This document shows positions 25,039-32,397 of a DNA stretch of 39,451 nucleotides, in pieces (positions within the stretch are counted from its first letter, which is position 1; every line of letters starts with the position of its first letter). A program made the position numbers and the translations under genes. This DNA is from Nostoc sp. FACHB-973 (GTDB lineage: Bacteria > Cyanobacteriota > Cyanobacteriia > Cyanobacteriales > Nostocaceae): contig NZ_JACJSJ010000080.1 of assembly GCF_014698115.1 (NCBI RefSeq), forward strand, positions 1-39,451. Direction: 5' to 3'. Below the pieces are notes generated by a model. The model was not told where the DNA came from, searched no databases, and worked only from the letters and a program-made list of their open reading frames with translations.

Positions 25039-25324
25039 GTTAATTGAAATAGGCCCTAGCGATCTGCATACCATACAGGTATGCAAAAGTATAGTTTGTT
25101 ATGCAAAAGGCGCTCCAACTATCCTGACACATCTAGAAAAATTTTTCGAGATAAATCCTGGAGAAACCACGGCAAATAATCAAATTTTACTTCTAACAGC
25201 AAACTGTTTGGGTGCCTGTGAAATTGCGCCTGCTGTTGCATTCGATGGCACTGTTTTAGGCCATCAAACTGCTGAATTAGTTAGCGATTTCATCAAAGGA
25301 TGGTTGCAAGATGGATCTACCTGA
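25025..25324 (+). CDS. HoxE' - stand-alone copy of the HoxE [2Fe-2S] domain
   Basis: 99 residues from the ATG at 25025. It starts with MDLPELIEI, a copy of the HoxF N-terminus, and then continues as a HoxE C-terminal domain (GPSDLHTIQ..., KGAPTIL, LGHQTAE) without HoxE's helical part. The four cluster cysteines survive (CKSIVC and CLGAC) although the residues between the first pair have changed completely. The gene arose by an exact 286-base tandem duplication. AAAGGATGG precedes its start inside hoxE, and its end overlaps hoxF by 14 bases, the same as hoxE overlaps it. It probably makes a small ferredoxin-like [2Fe-2S] protein or a spare HoxE domain; function unknown. Confidence 0.85.
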   Translation: MDLPELIEIGPSDLHTIQVCKSIVCYAKGAPTILTHLEKFFEINPGETTANNQILLLTANCLGACEIAPAVAFDGTVLGHQTAELVSDFIKGWLQDGST

Positions 25325-26945
25325 GTTAATTGAAATTGCCCAAAAAGAACGTGCTTTAGAGAAACCTGTGCAAATTCGCTGTTGTGTTGCAGCTGGTTGT
25401 CTGTCTGCCAATTCACAAGCCGTCAAACAGCGTTTAGAAGAAGCTGTAACGGCAGCAGGTTTAGCAGAAACACTGGAAGTTCGTAGCGTTGGCTGTATGC
25501 GTTTGTGCTGTCAAGGACCATTAGTAGAAGTAGGGAGTGGGGAGTGGGGAATGGGGAGTGGAGAGGAGTGTAAGCAATCTCCACATAGCAAATTGTATGA
25601 AAAAGTTACACCTGATGATGCACCCTCAATTATCGCCGCTATCAATGGAGGAGAGACAACAGTCAAACAGGGGGATTTAACGCATCCATTTTTTACACAC
25701 CAGATGCCGATTGTTTTAGAAAATAGTGGCAAAGTCGATCCAGAACGCATTCAATCTTATATTGGCGCCCAGGGTTATAGAGGGCTTTACCATGTCTTGC
25801 GAGAGATGAAAGCCAACGAAGTAGTCGATACGATTACTCGCAGTGGTTTACGAGGACGTGGTGGTGCTGGTTATCCTACAGGTTTGAAATGGGCAACTGT
25901 GGCTAAAGCAAAAGGAGAACGCAAGTTCGTAATTTGCAACGCCGATGAAGGAGATCCCGGTGCATTTATGGATCGCAGTGTCCTAGAAAGCGATCCCCAT
26001 CGTGTTTTGGAAGGAATGGCGATCGCAGCTTACGCTGTCGGCGCAAATCAAGGCTACATCTACATCCGGGCAGAATATCCCGTTGCGATCAATCGTCTGC
26101 AAATTGCCATTCACCAAGCCCAACGTCTTGGTATCTTGGGTAGTCAAATTTTCGATTCTCGCTTTGATTTTAAAATTGATATTCGTATTGGTGCTGGGGC
26201 TTATGTCTGTGGTGAAGAAACTGCCTTAATGGCTTCTATTGAAGGTAAACGCGGTACCCCTCATCCCCGTCCGCCCTACCCGGCTGAGTCTGGTTTATGG
26301 GGTCATCCTACCTTAATTAATAACGTTGAAACCTACGCCAATGTTGCACCGATTATCCGCAAAGGTGCTGACTGGTTCGCTAGCATTGGCACCCAAAAAA
26401 GCAAAGGTACAAAGGTTTTTGCGTTGGCAGGCAAAATCCGTAACACAGGTTTGATAGAAGTACCAATGGGAACTTCATTAAAGCAGATTGTGGAAGCAAT
26501 GGGCGGTGGCGTACCAGATGGCGGTGTAGTCAAAGCCGTGCAAACTGGTGGCCCTTCCGGAGGATGTATTCCCGCATCAGCTTTTGAGAGCATAGTGGAT
26601 TATGAGTCACTGACTCAACTTGGTTCGATGATGGGTTCCGGTGGGATGATTGTTATGGATGAAACTACCAACATGGTGGATGTCGCCCGCTTTTTCATGG
26701 AATTTTGTATGGATGAATCTTGCGGTAAATGCATTCCCTGTAGGGTAGGAACGGTGCAGTTGTATAGATTGTTATCCAAGATTAGTGAAGGTAAGGCATC
26801 CTTCGCTGATTTGGAATTGCTAGAAGAATTATGCGACATGGTGAAACATACCAGCTTGTGTGGTCTTGGTCAGTCTGCACCTAATCCGGTGTTTAGTACT
26901 TTGCGTTATTTCCGCGATGAGTATTTGGCTTTGATTAGTCATTAG
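25311..26945 (+). CDS. hoxF: Diaphorase flavoprotein subunit HoxF
   Basis: 544 residues. An N-terminal thioredoxin-like [2Fe-2S] domain (IRCCVAAGC, VGCMRLCC) is followed by the NuoF-like domain: GLRGRGGAGYPTGLKW (NADH site), NADEGDPGAFMDRSVLE (FMN site), ECGEETAL-like GAYVCGEETALMASIEG, and the [4Fe-4S] motif ESCGKCIPCRVG with later CGLGQ. It binds NAD(P)H and FMN and is the entry point for electrons. In frame within it, at residues about 72-88, lies a heptamer-repeat insert (VGSGEWGMGSGEE) between the two domains, where a loop can tolerate it. Starts in the overlap with E'. Confidence 0.97.
   Translation: MDLPELIEIAQKERALEKPVQIRCCVAAGCLSANSQAVKQRLEEAVTAAGLAETLEVRSVGCMRLCCQGPLVEVGSGEWGMGSGEECKQSPHSKLYEKVTPDDAPSIIAAINGGETTVKQGDLTHPFFTHQMPIVLENSGKVDPERIQSYIGAQGYRGLYHVLREMKANEVVDTITRSGLRGRGGAGYPTGLKWATVAKAKGERKFVICNADEGDPGAFMDRSVLESDPHRVLEGMAIAAYAVGANQGYIYIRAEYPVAINRLQIAIHQAQRLGILGSQIFDSRFDFKIDIRIGAGAYVCGEETALMASIEGKRGTPHPRPPYPAESGLWGHPTLINNVETYANVAPIIRKGADWFASIGTQKSKGTKVFALAGKIRNTGLIEVPMGTSLKQIVEAMGGGVPDGGVVKAVQTGGPSGGCIPASAFESIVDYESLTQLGSMMGSGGMIVMDETTNMVDVARFFMEFCMDESCGKCIPCRVGTVQLYRLLSKISEGKASFADLELLEELCDMVKHTSLCGLGQSAPNPVFSTLRYFRDEYLALISH
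25527..25569. repeat. In-frame GGGGAGT repeat inside hoxF
   Basis: Several GGGGAGT/GGGGAAT units that encode GSGEWGMGSGEE in the linker between the thioredoxin-like and the NuoF-like domains. Confidence 0.9.
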
Positions 26946-26960
26946 TTATTGGTCATTTTT

Positions 26961-27061
26961 AATACAGTTCAGATAAGCCCAAAAACCTCATGTAGAGACG
27001 CGATTAATCGCGTCTTCAAAAACCAATTATCGACACCATTAATCCTTAACTGAACCGTATT
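26961..27061. mobile_element. 101-base MITE-like element between hoxF and hoxU
   Basis: The ends AATACAGTTCAGATAAG and CTTAACTGAACCGTATT are inverted repeats with two mismatches. Inside is AGACGCGATT-AATCGCGTCT, a perfect 20-base palindrome (26996-27015). A related end and palindromes occur at 9043-9151 and a copy of the inner palindrome in the acyl-CoA synthetase gene. Confidence 0.85.
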
Positions 27062-27120
27062 GATTTATAAAAGACCAATGAATGGAAAAAATGTGCAATG
27101 TCACAAGGAATAAATAATCA

Positions 27121-27837
27121 ATGGTTGTAAAAACTTTAACAATCAACGAGCAATTAATCAGCGCCCGTGAGGAGGAAACTATTCTCCAAGCGGCGCAAGA
27201 TGCAGGGATTCACATTCCGACTTTGTGTCATTTAGAAGGAGTTGGAGATGTTGGGGCTTGTCGGGTTTGTTTGGTAGAAATTGCTGGGAGTAATAAACTA
27301 CAACCTGCTTGTGTAACGAAAGTTACTGAAGGTATGGAAGTCCAAACAAATAGCGATCGCCTACAAAATTATCGCCGCACAATTATAGAAATGCTCTTTG
27401 CTGAAGGCAATCACATTTGCTCGGTGTGTGTCGCTAATGGTAACTGCGAATTGCAAGATTTGGCAATTGAAATGGGTATGGATCATGTGCGGTTGGATTA
27501 TCAATATCCTAATCGCAAAGTTGATGTTTCTCACCATCGCTTTGGCGTTGACCACAACCGTTGTGTTCTTTGCACTCGTTGTGTGCGTGTTTGTGACGAA
27601 ATAGAAGGAGCGCATACTTGGGATATGGCGGGTAGGGGGACAAATTCCCATGTCATCACCGATTTAAATCAACCTTGGGGAACTTCGCAAACTTGTACTT
27701 CTTGCGGTAAATGCGTTAATGCTTGTCCAACAGGTGCGCTTTTTGACAAAGGATCGAGCGTCGGTGAAATGAAACACGATCGCGCCAAACTTGATTTTTT
27801 GGTTACAGCACGGGAGAAACACCAATGGCTTGTTTAG
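27121..27837 (+). CDS. hoxU: Diaphorase iron-sulfur subunit HoxU
   Basis: 238 residues, the N-terminal NuoG type. Cluster motifs: CHLEGVGDVGACRVCLVEI with C further on ([2Fe-2S]), the His-Cys region HICSVCVANGNCELQDL ([4Fe-4S]), and two ferredoxin-type motifs CVLCTRCVRVC and CTSCGKCVNACPTGAL. It relays electrons from HoxF to HoxY. AAGGAAT lies upstream of the ATG. A 175-base spacer with a MITE separates it from hoxF, so in this genome the diaphorase genes are together, whereas some heterocystous species have hoxEF and hoxUYH far apart. Confidence 0.97.
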   Translation: MVVKTLTINEQLISAREEETILQAAQDAGIHIPTLCHLEGVGDVGACRVCLVEIAGSNKLQPACVTKVTEGMEVQTNSDRLQNYRRTIIEMLFAEGNHICSVCVANGNCELQDLAIEMGMDHVRLDYQYPNRKVDVSHHRFGVDHNRCVLCTRCVRVCDEIEGAHTWDMAGRGTNSHVITDLNQPWGTSQTCTSCGKCVNACPTGALFDKGSSVGEMKHDRAKLDFLVTAREKHQWLV

Positions 27838-27918
27838 CTGGCGATCGTGAATTCAACCAATTCTCTAAATTCCGTAACATCTTCAAACCTTGAAACCTAA
27901 ATACAATCTCAATTTATT

Positions 27919-27987
27919 AATTACGAATTACGAATTACGAATTACGAATTACGAATTACGAATTACGAATTACGAATTACGAATTAC
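27919..27987. repeat. AATTACG heptamer array
   Basis: Nine complete seven-base units plus six bases, between hoxU and the DUF3122-like gene. The array is very regular with no internal changes, so it is likely young or gene-converted. Confidence 0.97.
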
Positions 27988-28002
27988 AAAGGGGTAAACC
28001 AA

Positions 28003-28527
28003 ATGTTACGCCGCATCTTAAAAATATTTTGGTGGCTTTTATTGCTGGGAATATTAACAATATATATATACGTGGGTTTAGCAAGTTTCACATCTGAGCA
28101 GGTGATTGCTGCTGTCATTCAATTAGAAGAATCGCCACAAGAAATAATTTATCGCTCACAGCAAAAATTGAATGATAAATTAGGAAATTATTGGCAGGTT
28201 GTTCTGTTTAAGCGAGTTGATTCTAATAGCCATAAAATATCTTCCATAAATCTCCGCTTGGTGGGATTTCCCGGTTCTCCGGAACTTCCCCACCCTTTAC
28301 CACTGAAAATTACTACCGATACAGGTAAAGTATTGACTGCTCCTGATATTTTCCTCGATGAAGCACCAGCACCAACCATCGCTCAGTATGACTTTAAGGA
28401 TGTTTTGCCTCAATTACCAACTCAAGAATTGTTGATTGGTATACCTGTAGGTAAACAAAACTTCATCAATCTTTCAATCCCCGAATATGTTGTGCAGGAA
28501 TGGCAAGAAATTGCCCTAAAGTCCTGA
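28003..28527 (+). CDS. DUF3122-like membrane-anchored protein in the hox cluster
   Basis: 174 residues. One N-terminal membrane helix or uncleaved signal (about 6-28), then a domain with QEIIYRSQQKLNDKLGNYWQVVLFKRV, INLRLVGFPGSPELPHPLPLKITTDTGKVLTAPDIF, like the DUF3122 family. The rest is probably exported or at the thylakoid face. Such an open frame between hoxU and hoxY is found in related heterocystous hox clusters, but no function has been assigned to it. It starts 165 bases after hoxU beyond the heptamer array; hoxY starts 48 bases after it. Confidence 0.75.
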   Translation: MLRRILKIFWWLLLLGILTIYIYVGLASFTSEQVIAAVIQLEESPQEIIYRSQQKLNDKLGNYWQVVLFKRVDSNSHKISSINLRLVGFPGSPELPHPLPLKITTDTGKVLTAPDIFLDEAPAPTIAQYDFKDVLPQLPTQELLIGIPVGKQNFINLSIPEYVVQEWQEIALKS

Positions 28528-28575
28528 ATCCTAATATCAAAATTTATTTTCTTCCCATTTATACTTTGATAAAAA

Positions 28576-29121
28576 ATGGCTCGTTTAAAATTAGCAACGG
28601 TATGGTTAGGCGGGTGTTCTGGCTGTCATATGTCTTTTCTCGATTTGGATGAATGGCTGATTGATTTAGCACAACAAGTGGATTTAGTTTTTAGTCCTTT
28701 TGCTGATGTTAAAGAATATCCCCAAGGAGTGGATGTGGTGTTAGTTGAGGGTGCAGTTGCCAATGAAGAACACCTGGAAATGATTCAGATAGTAAGAGAG
28801 CGATCGCAAATACTTGTTTCTTTTGGCGATTGTGCTGTCACTGGTAATGTTACCGCTTTACGCAATCCTTTAGGTAGTGCCGAACCTGTTCTTCAACGTT
28901 GTTACATCGAAGCAGCGGATATTTACGGCACAATCCCCCATGAACCTGGTATTGTCCCAACCTTATTAGATAAAGTGATACCAGTGCATACAGTAGTACC
29001 AGTTGATATTTATTTACCAGGGTGTCCACCTAATGCAACTCGAATTAAAGCAGTGTTAGAGCCACTGTTAAGAGGAGAAAAACCACTCCTGGAAGGACGT
29101 GAATTTATCAAGTTTGGTTAA
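28576..29121 (+). CDS. hoxY: [NiFe] hydrogenase small subunit HoxY
   Basis: 181 residues, the short type that holds a single proximal [4Fe-4S] cluster: Cys in GGCSGCHMSFLDL, FGDCAVTG and LPGCPPNA. It delivers electrons between HoxU and the NiFe site in HoxH. The compact length is normal for bidirectional hydrogenases. It follows the DUF3122-like gene by 48 bases. Confidence 0.97.
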   Translation: MARLKLATVWLGGCSGCHMSFLDLDEWLIDLAQQVDLVFSPFADVKEYPQGVDVVLVEGAVANEEHLEMIQIVRERSQILVSFGDCAVTGNVTALRNPLGSAEPVLQRCYIEAADIYGTIPHEPGIVPTLLDKVIPVHTVVPVDIYLPGCPPNATRIKAVLEPLLRGEKPLLEGREFIKFG

Positions 29122-29157
29122 CTTCACAAGTTACTCAAATTCTTTATCTAAGGTAAA

Positions 29158-29312
29158 AGGGACTGGGGACTGGGTATTGGGGACTGGGTATTAAGTATTT
29201 GGTATTGGGTCTTGTCTAGTTCATAGTACACAGTCTTATAGTCCCTATTCCCCAATCCCCAGTCCCTAGTCCCCAGTCCCCAGTCCCCAGTCCCCAGTCC
29301 CCAGTCCCCAAA
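29158..29312. repeat. Facing heptamer arrays, potential long hairpin
   Basis: GGGGACT/GGGTATT units at 29158-29213 face CCCCAGT/CCCCAAT units at 29243-29312. The two sides are complementary over many units, with a loop of about 30 bases. It fills the spacer between hoxY and the membrane-protein gene. Confidence 0.9.
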
Positions 29313-29314
29313 TT

Positions 29315-29773
29315 ATGGTTATGACAGTTAATTATCGGGAAAGAATCATTGCTCTTTGGACAGTATTTCTATTAGGAACACTGTTTCATACACAACTAGG
29401 TTTAATGCCGCTTTTTCACAGTTTACCTGTTGTCGAATCTCAAAAAGCTGCAAATATCAATGATATTTCGGGAATTATGTGGTTGATGTTGGGCTTTTTT
29501 GTGCTACCAATGCTAGCAATTATTGGCACTGCTTTTACCGATTCAAAGCGTTATCGAATGATTCATTTTGGCTTAACCATCTTTTACAGCATCATGAACT
29601 TACTACATGTGATTTTAGATTTATTTGTCCAGCCAGTTCTCTGGTATCAGATAGCCTTGATGGTCTTTTTAGTAATTGTAGGTTTATTGTTAAACATTAC
29701 TGCTTTTAAATGGATGCGGCTGCAACCTATAGTGAATAAGTCCCAAAGAAATCTAGAACACTCACCTTTTTAG
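29315..29773 (+). CDS. Small four-helix membrane protein within the hox cluster
   Basis: 152 residues, hydrophobic segments at about 11-30, 50-72, 86-106 and 109-131 with histidines near helix ends (FHTQLG, RMIHFGL, LLHVILD). I do not recognise it. An alternative ATG lies three codons in. Its ATG almost touches the heptamer array, so little room is left for a ribosome binding site. Same strand as hoxY and CBS-CP12, so it may be carried in the hox transcript. Confidence 0.7.
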   Translation: MVMTVNYRERIIALWTVFLLGTLFHTQLGLMPLFHSLPVVESQKAANINDISGIMWLMLGFFVLPMLAIIGTAFTDSKRYRMIHFGLTIFYSIMNLLHVILDLFVQPVLWYQIALMVFLVIVGLLLNITAFKWMRLQPIVNKSQRNLEHSPF

Positions 29774-29969
29774 TCCTAAATTAAACTTGGGTTTAATATT
29801 GATTTTATGGATTGATTAGCAATTCAACCCTCATGGGAATAATTAAGATTTGAAATCTTAGTTTTTACTGTACTTATTCAGATACACGCTAAATTGTTGA
29901 ACAGATTTATTCTCATTACTAAGATTATCAAATTTATTCAAGCCATGTGGCATCAGCATCATTAGAAAT

Positions 29970-30602
29970 TTGGAGAGCATTATGTTGAAAGCATCTGACA
30001 TTATGACTAAAGATGTTGCTATAATTCGCAGTTCAGCAACGGTGGCTGAAGCAGTTAGACTCTTAAAAGCAAGGGACTGGAAAGCACTCATTGTAGATCG
30101 TCGCCATGAACAGGATGCCTACGGAATTATTACTGAAAGCGATATTGTATATAAAGTGATTGCTTATGGTAAAGATCCCTCTAGGATACGTGTTTATGAA
30201 GTGATGACCAAGCCTTGTATCGTCATCAATCCTGACCTTGGTTTAGAATACGTAGCAAGATTATTTGCAGAGTATAATTTGCACAGAGCGCCTGTTATTC
30301 AGGGTGAACTAGTGGGTATCATTTCCCTAGCTGATATTCTAGCTAATAGTAACTTTCTTGAACTGCCACATACTATCCTACTAGAACAACAACTTCAGGA
30401 CGAAATTAAAAAAGCTCGTGCAATTTGCGATCAAAAAGGCATCCATTCAGAAGAATGTGCTGCTGCTTGGGATGTCATTGAGGAATTACAAGCCGAGATG
30501 GCACATCAACGAGATGAGAAACTCATGAAAACAGCTTTTGAAGAATACTGCGATGAATATCCAGAAGCCAAAGGATTCTATAACACTTGGTGTAGTGGTT
30601 GA
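29970..30602 (+). CDS. CBS-CP12 fusion protein
   Basis: 210 residues. Two CBS motifs (ASDIMTKDVAIIRSSATVAEAVRLLKARDWKALIV...YGIITESDIVYKVI and VYEVMTKPCIVINPDLGLEYVARLFAEYNLHRAPVI...GIISLADILAN) form a Bateman module that typically binds adenine nucleotides. From about 148 on comes CP12: KKARAICDQ...EECAAAWDVIEELQAEMAHQR, the AWD.(V/I)EEL signature, with the N-terminal Cys pair present. The C-terminal pair is changed: C.EYP is kept but the second Cys lies further on (WCSG). CP12 binds PRK and GAPDH; CBS-CP12 fusions are a known cyanobacterial family. Its place between hoxY and hoxH ties carbon/redox sensing to hydrogenase. Confidence 0.9.
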   Translation: MESIMLKASDIMTKDVAIIRSSATVAEAVRLLKARDWKALIVDRRHEQDAYGIITESDIVYKVIAYGKDPSRIRVYEVMTKPCIVINPDLGLEYVARLFAEYNLHRAPVIQGELVGIISLADILANSNFLELPHTILLEQQLQDEIKKARAICDQKGIHSEECAAAWDVIEELQAEMAHQRDEKLMKTAFEEYCDEYPEAKGFYNTWCSG

Positions 30603-30614
30603 CGGAATTTTAGA

Positions 30615-30663
30615 TTTTAAATTTTGGATTTTGGATTGAAGATTGAAAATCCAAAATTTAAAA
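30615..30663. promoter_or_regulatory. 18-base-pair hairpin between CBS-CP12 and hoxH
   Basis: TTTTAAATTTTGGATTTT (30615-30632) and its exact reverse complement (30646-30663) around a 13-base loop, 60 bases before hoxH. A further AAATCCAAAATT at 30704-30715 could compete for pairing. AT-rich, so its strength is moderate. Confidence 0.7.
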
Positions 30664-30723
30664 ATATTACAAGTCTGCGAATGAATTCACGGGAAAAATC
30701 TAAAATCCAAAATTAAGATATTT

Positions 30724-32172
30724 ATGAAAAAAATAATCATCGACCCAGTTAGCCGAATTGAAGGACATGCCAAAATCAGTATTTATTTGGATGATACAGG
30801 ACAAGTAAGCGATGCTCGCTTTCATGTTACAGAATTTCGCGGCTTTGAAAAGTTTTGTGAAGGTCGCCCACTGTGGGAAATGCCAGGAATTACGGCGCGG
30901 ATTTGTGGAATTTGTCCGGTGAGTCATTTGTTGGCATCGGCGAAGGCTGGCGATCGCATTCTCGCTGTTACAATTCCTAAAGCAGCTGAAAAACTCCGCC
31001 GTTTGATGAATTTGGGACAAATTATCCAATCCCACGCCCTGAGTTTCTTCCACCTGAGCGCCCCAGATTTATTATTAGGCATGGATAGCGATCCTGTAAA
31101 ACGCAATGTATTTGGCTTAATTGCAGCCGAACCAGAACTAGCGCGTGGCGGAATCCGCTTGCGTCAATTTGGACAAGAAATTATTGAACAATTGGGAGGG
31201 CGCAAAATACATCCATCATGGGCAATTCCTGGTGGTGTCCGCGAACCTTTATCCCCAGAAGGACGCACCCATATTCAAAACCGCATCCCAGAAGCACGCA
31301 CCACAATATTAGATGCACTGGATAAATTTAAAAACTTACTCAAAGATTATGAAAAAGAAGTGCAAACCTTCGGCAATTTTCCTACTTTATTTATGGGGTT
31401 AGTCACTCCTGATGGTTTGTGGGAAAATTACGACGGACATATTCGTTTTGTAGATAGTGCTGGGAATATTATTGCTGATAAACTCGATGCAGCTGATTAT
31501 CAAAAATTTATTGGTGAAGCAGTTCAATCAGATTCTTATTTAAAATCTCCTTATTATCGTCCTTTAGGTTATCCTGACCAGAGCGACTATTGTCATTTAG
31601 ATAGTGGTATTTATCGAGTCGGACCGCTAGCGCGTCTGAATATTTGCAGTCATATTGGTACACCTTTAGCCGATGCAGAATTGAGAGAATTTAGAGACCG
31701 AGGTAAAGGCACTGTCACCTCATCATTCTTCTATCACTACGCCCGCTTAATTGAAATTTTGGCTTGCATTGAACGCATAGAAATTATGATGGATGACCCT
31801 GATTTATTATCAAATCGATTGCGGGCTGATGCTGGCATTAATCAATTAGAAGCAGTGGGTGTAAGTGAAGCACCACGCGGTACATTATTTCATCATTATC
31901 AAGTTGATGAAAACGGATTACTTCAAAAAGTAAATTTAGTCATTGCCACAGGTCAGAATAATCTAGCAATGAATCGCACAGTCGCTCAAATTGCTCGACA
32001 TTTTATTCACGGTTCAGAAATTCCTGAAGGAATGTTAAACAGAGTTGAGGCAGGAATCAGAGCTTTTGACCCTTGTTTGAGTTGTTCAACTCATGCAGCA
32101 GGTCAAATGCCCTTGCATATTCAATTAGTTGGGATAGATGGGAGTGTTGTTAATGAGGTTTGGCGAGAGTAG
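30724..32172 (+). CDS. hoxH: [NiFe] hydrogenase large subunit HoxH
   Basis: 482 residues. The NiFe-site cysteines lie in RICGICPVSH near the N-terminus and DPCLSCSTH at the C-terminus. Start IDPVSRIEGHAKISIYL is standard. After the final His, 25 residues (AAGQMPLHIQ...EVWRE) form the tail that is removed by the maturation protease, HoxW, whose gene lies 2.2 kb further on. Residue content is that of a normal group 3d enzyme. The stop codon is inside a perfect palindrome. Confidence 0.97.
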   Translation: MKKIIIDPVSRIEGHAKISIYLDDTGQVSDARFHVTEFRGFEKFCEGRPLWEMPGITARICGICPVSHLLASAKAGDRILAVTIPKAAEKLRRLMNLGQIIQSHALSFFHLSAPDLLLGMDSDPVKRNVFGLIAAEPELARGGIRLRQFGQEIIEQLGGRKIHPSWAIPGGVREPLSPEGRTHIQNRIPEARTTILDALDKFKNLLKDYEKEVQTFGNFPTLFMGLVTPDGLWENYDGHIRFVDSAGNIIADKLDAADYQKFIGEAVQSDSYLKSPYYRPLGYPDQSDYCHLDSGIYRVGPLARLNICSHIGTPLADAELREFRDRGKGTVTSSFFYHYARLIEILACIERIEIMMDDPDLLSNRLRADAGINQLEAVGVSEAPRGTLFHHYQVDENGLLQKVNLVIATGQNNLAMNRTVAQIARHFIHGSEIPEGMLNRVEAGIRAFDPCLSCSTHAAGQMPLHIQLVGIDGSVVNEVWRE

Positions 32173-32196
32173 GGGCGCACAGCTGTGCGCCCCTAC
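32169..32196. terminator. 28-base perfect palindrome over the hoxH stop
   Basis: GTAGGGGCGCACAG followed by its exact reverse complement; the TAG stop of hoxH (32170-32172) is within the left arm. A GC-rich stem of 14 pairs would form in the mRNA. It may end or protect the transcript, though no T-run follows. Confidence 0.7.
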
Positions 32197-32397
32197 AAAT
32201 TGGTGTAATTCAAATTAATTATTAGACTGTGGTATCAAAATATTCCTAATTCTGAATTCTGAATTCTGGATTCTGAATTCTTCCTTGAAAAGTTCTCTCG
32301 TAACATTTAACATTCATGCTTCTGTGATTTGCATTTCAAAACGCAAATCTACCAAGGGCGATAATTCCTAATGGTAGAATAACACAAGCATGAAAGC
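32173..32397. other. Spacer hoxH to rhodanese
   Basis: After the palindrome comes an ATTCTGA tandem array at 32250-32282, of the dispersed type also seen near 10470 and 37920, then AT-rich sequence. A short ATG AAA GCG TGA lies just before the GTG start. Confidence 0.6.

Noticed and set aside
25025..25324. HoxE' as an assembly error
   Set aside because: The two copies differ at many positions and the frames are self-consistent, so a simple mis-assembly of one locus does not explain it.
27919..27987. AATTACG array as CRISPR or origin iterons
   Set aside because: Seven-base simple repeat of the STRR kind, without spacers, DnaA boxes or replication gene.
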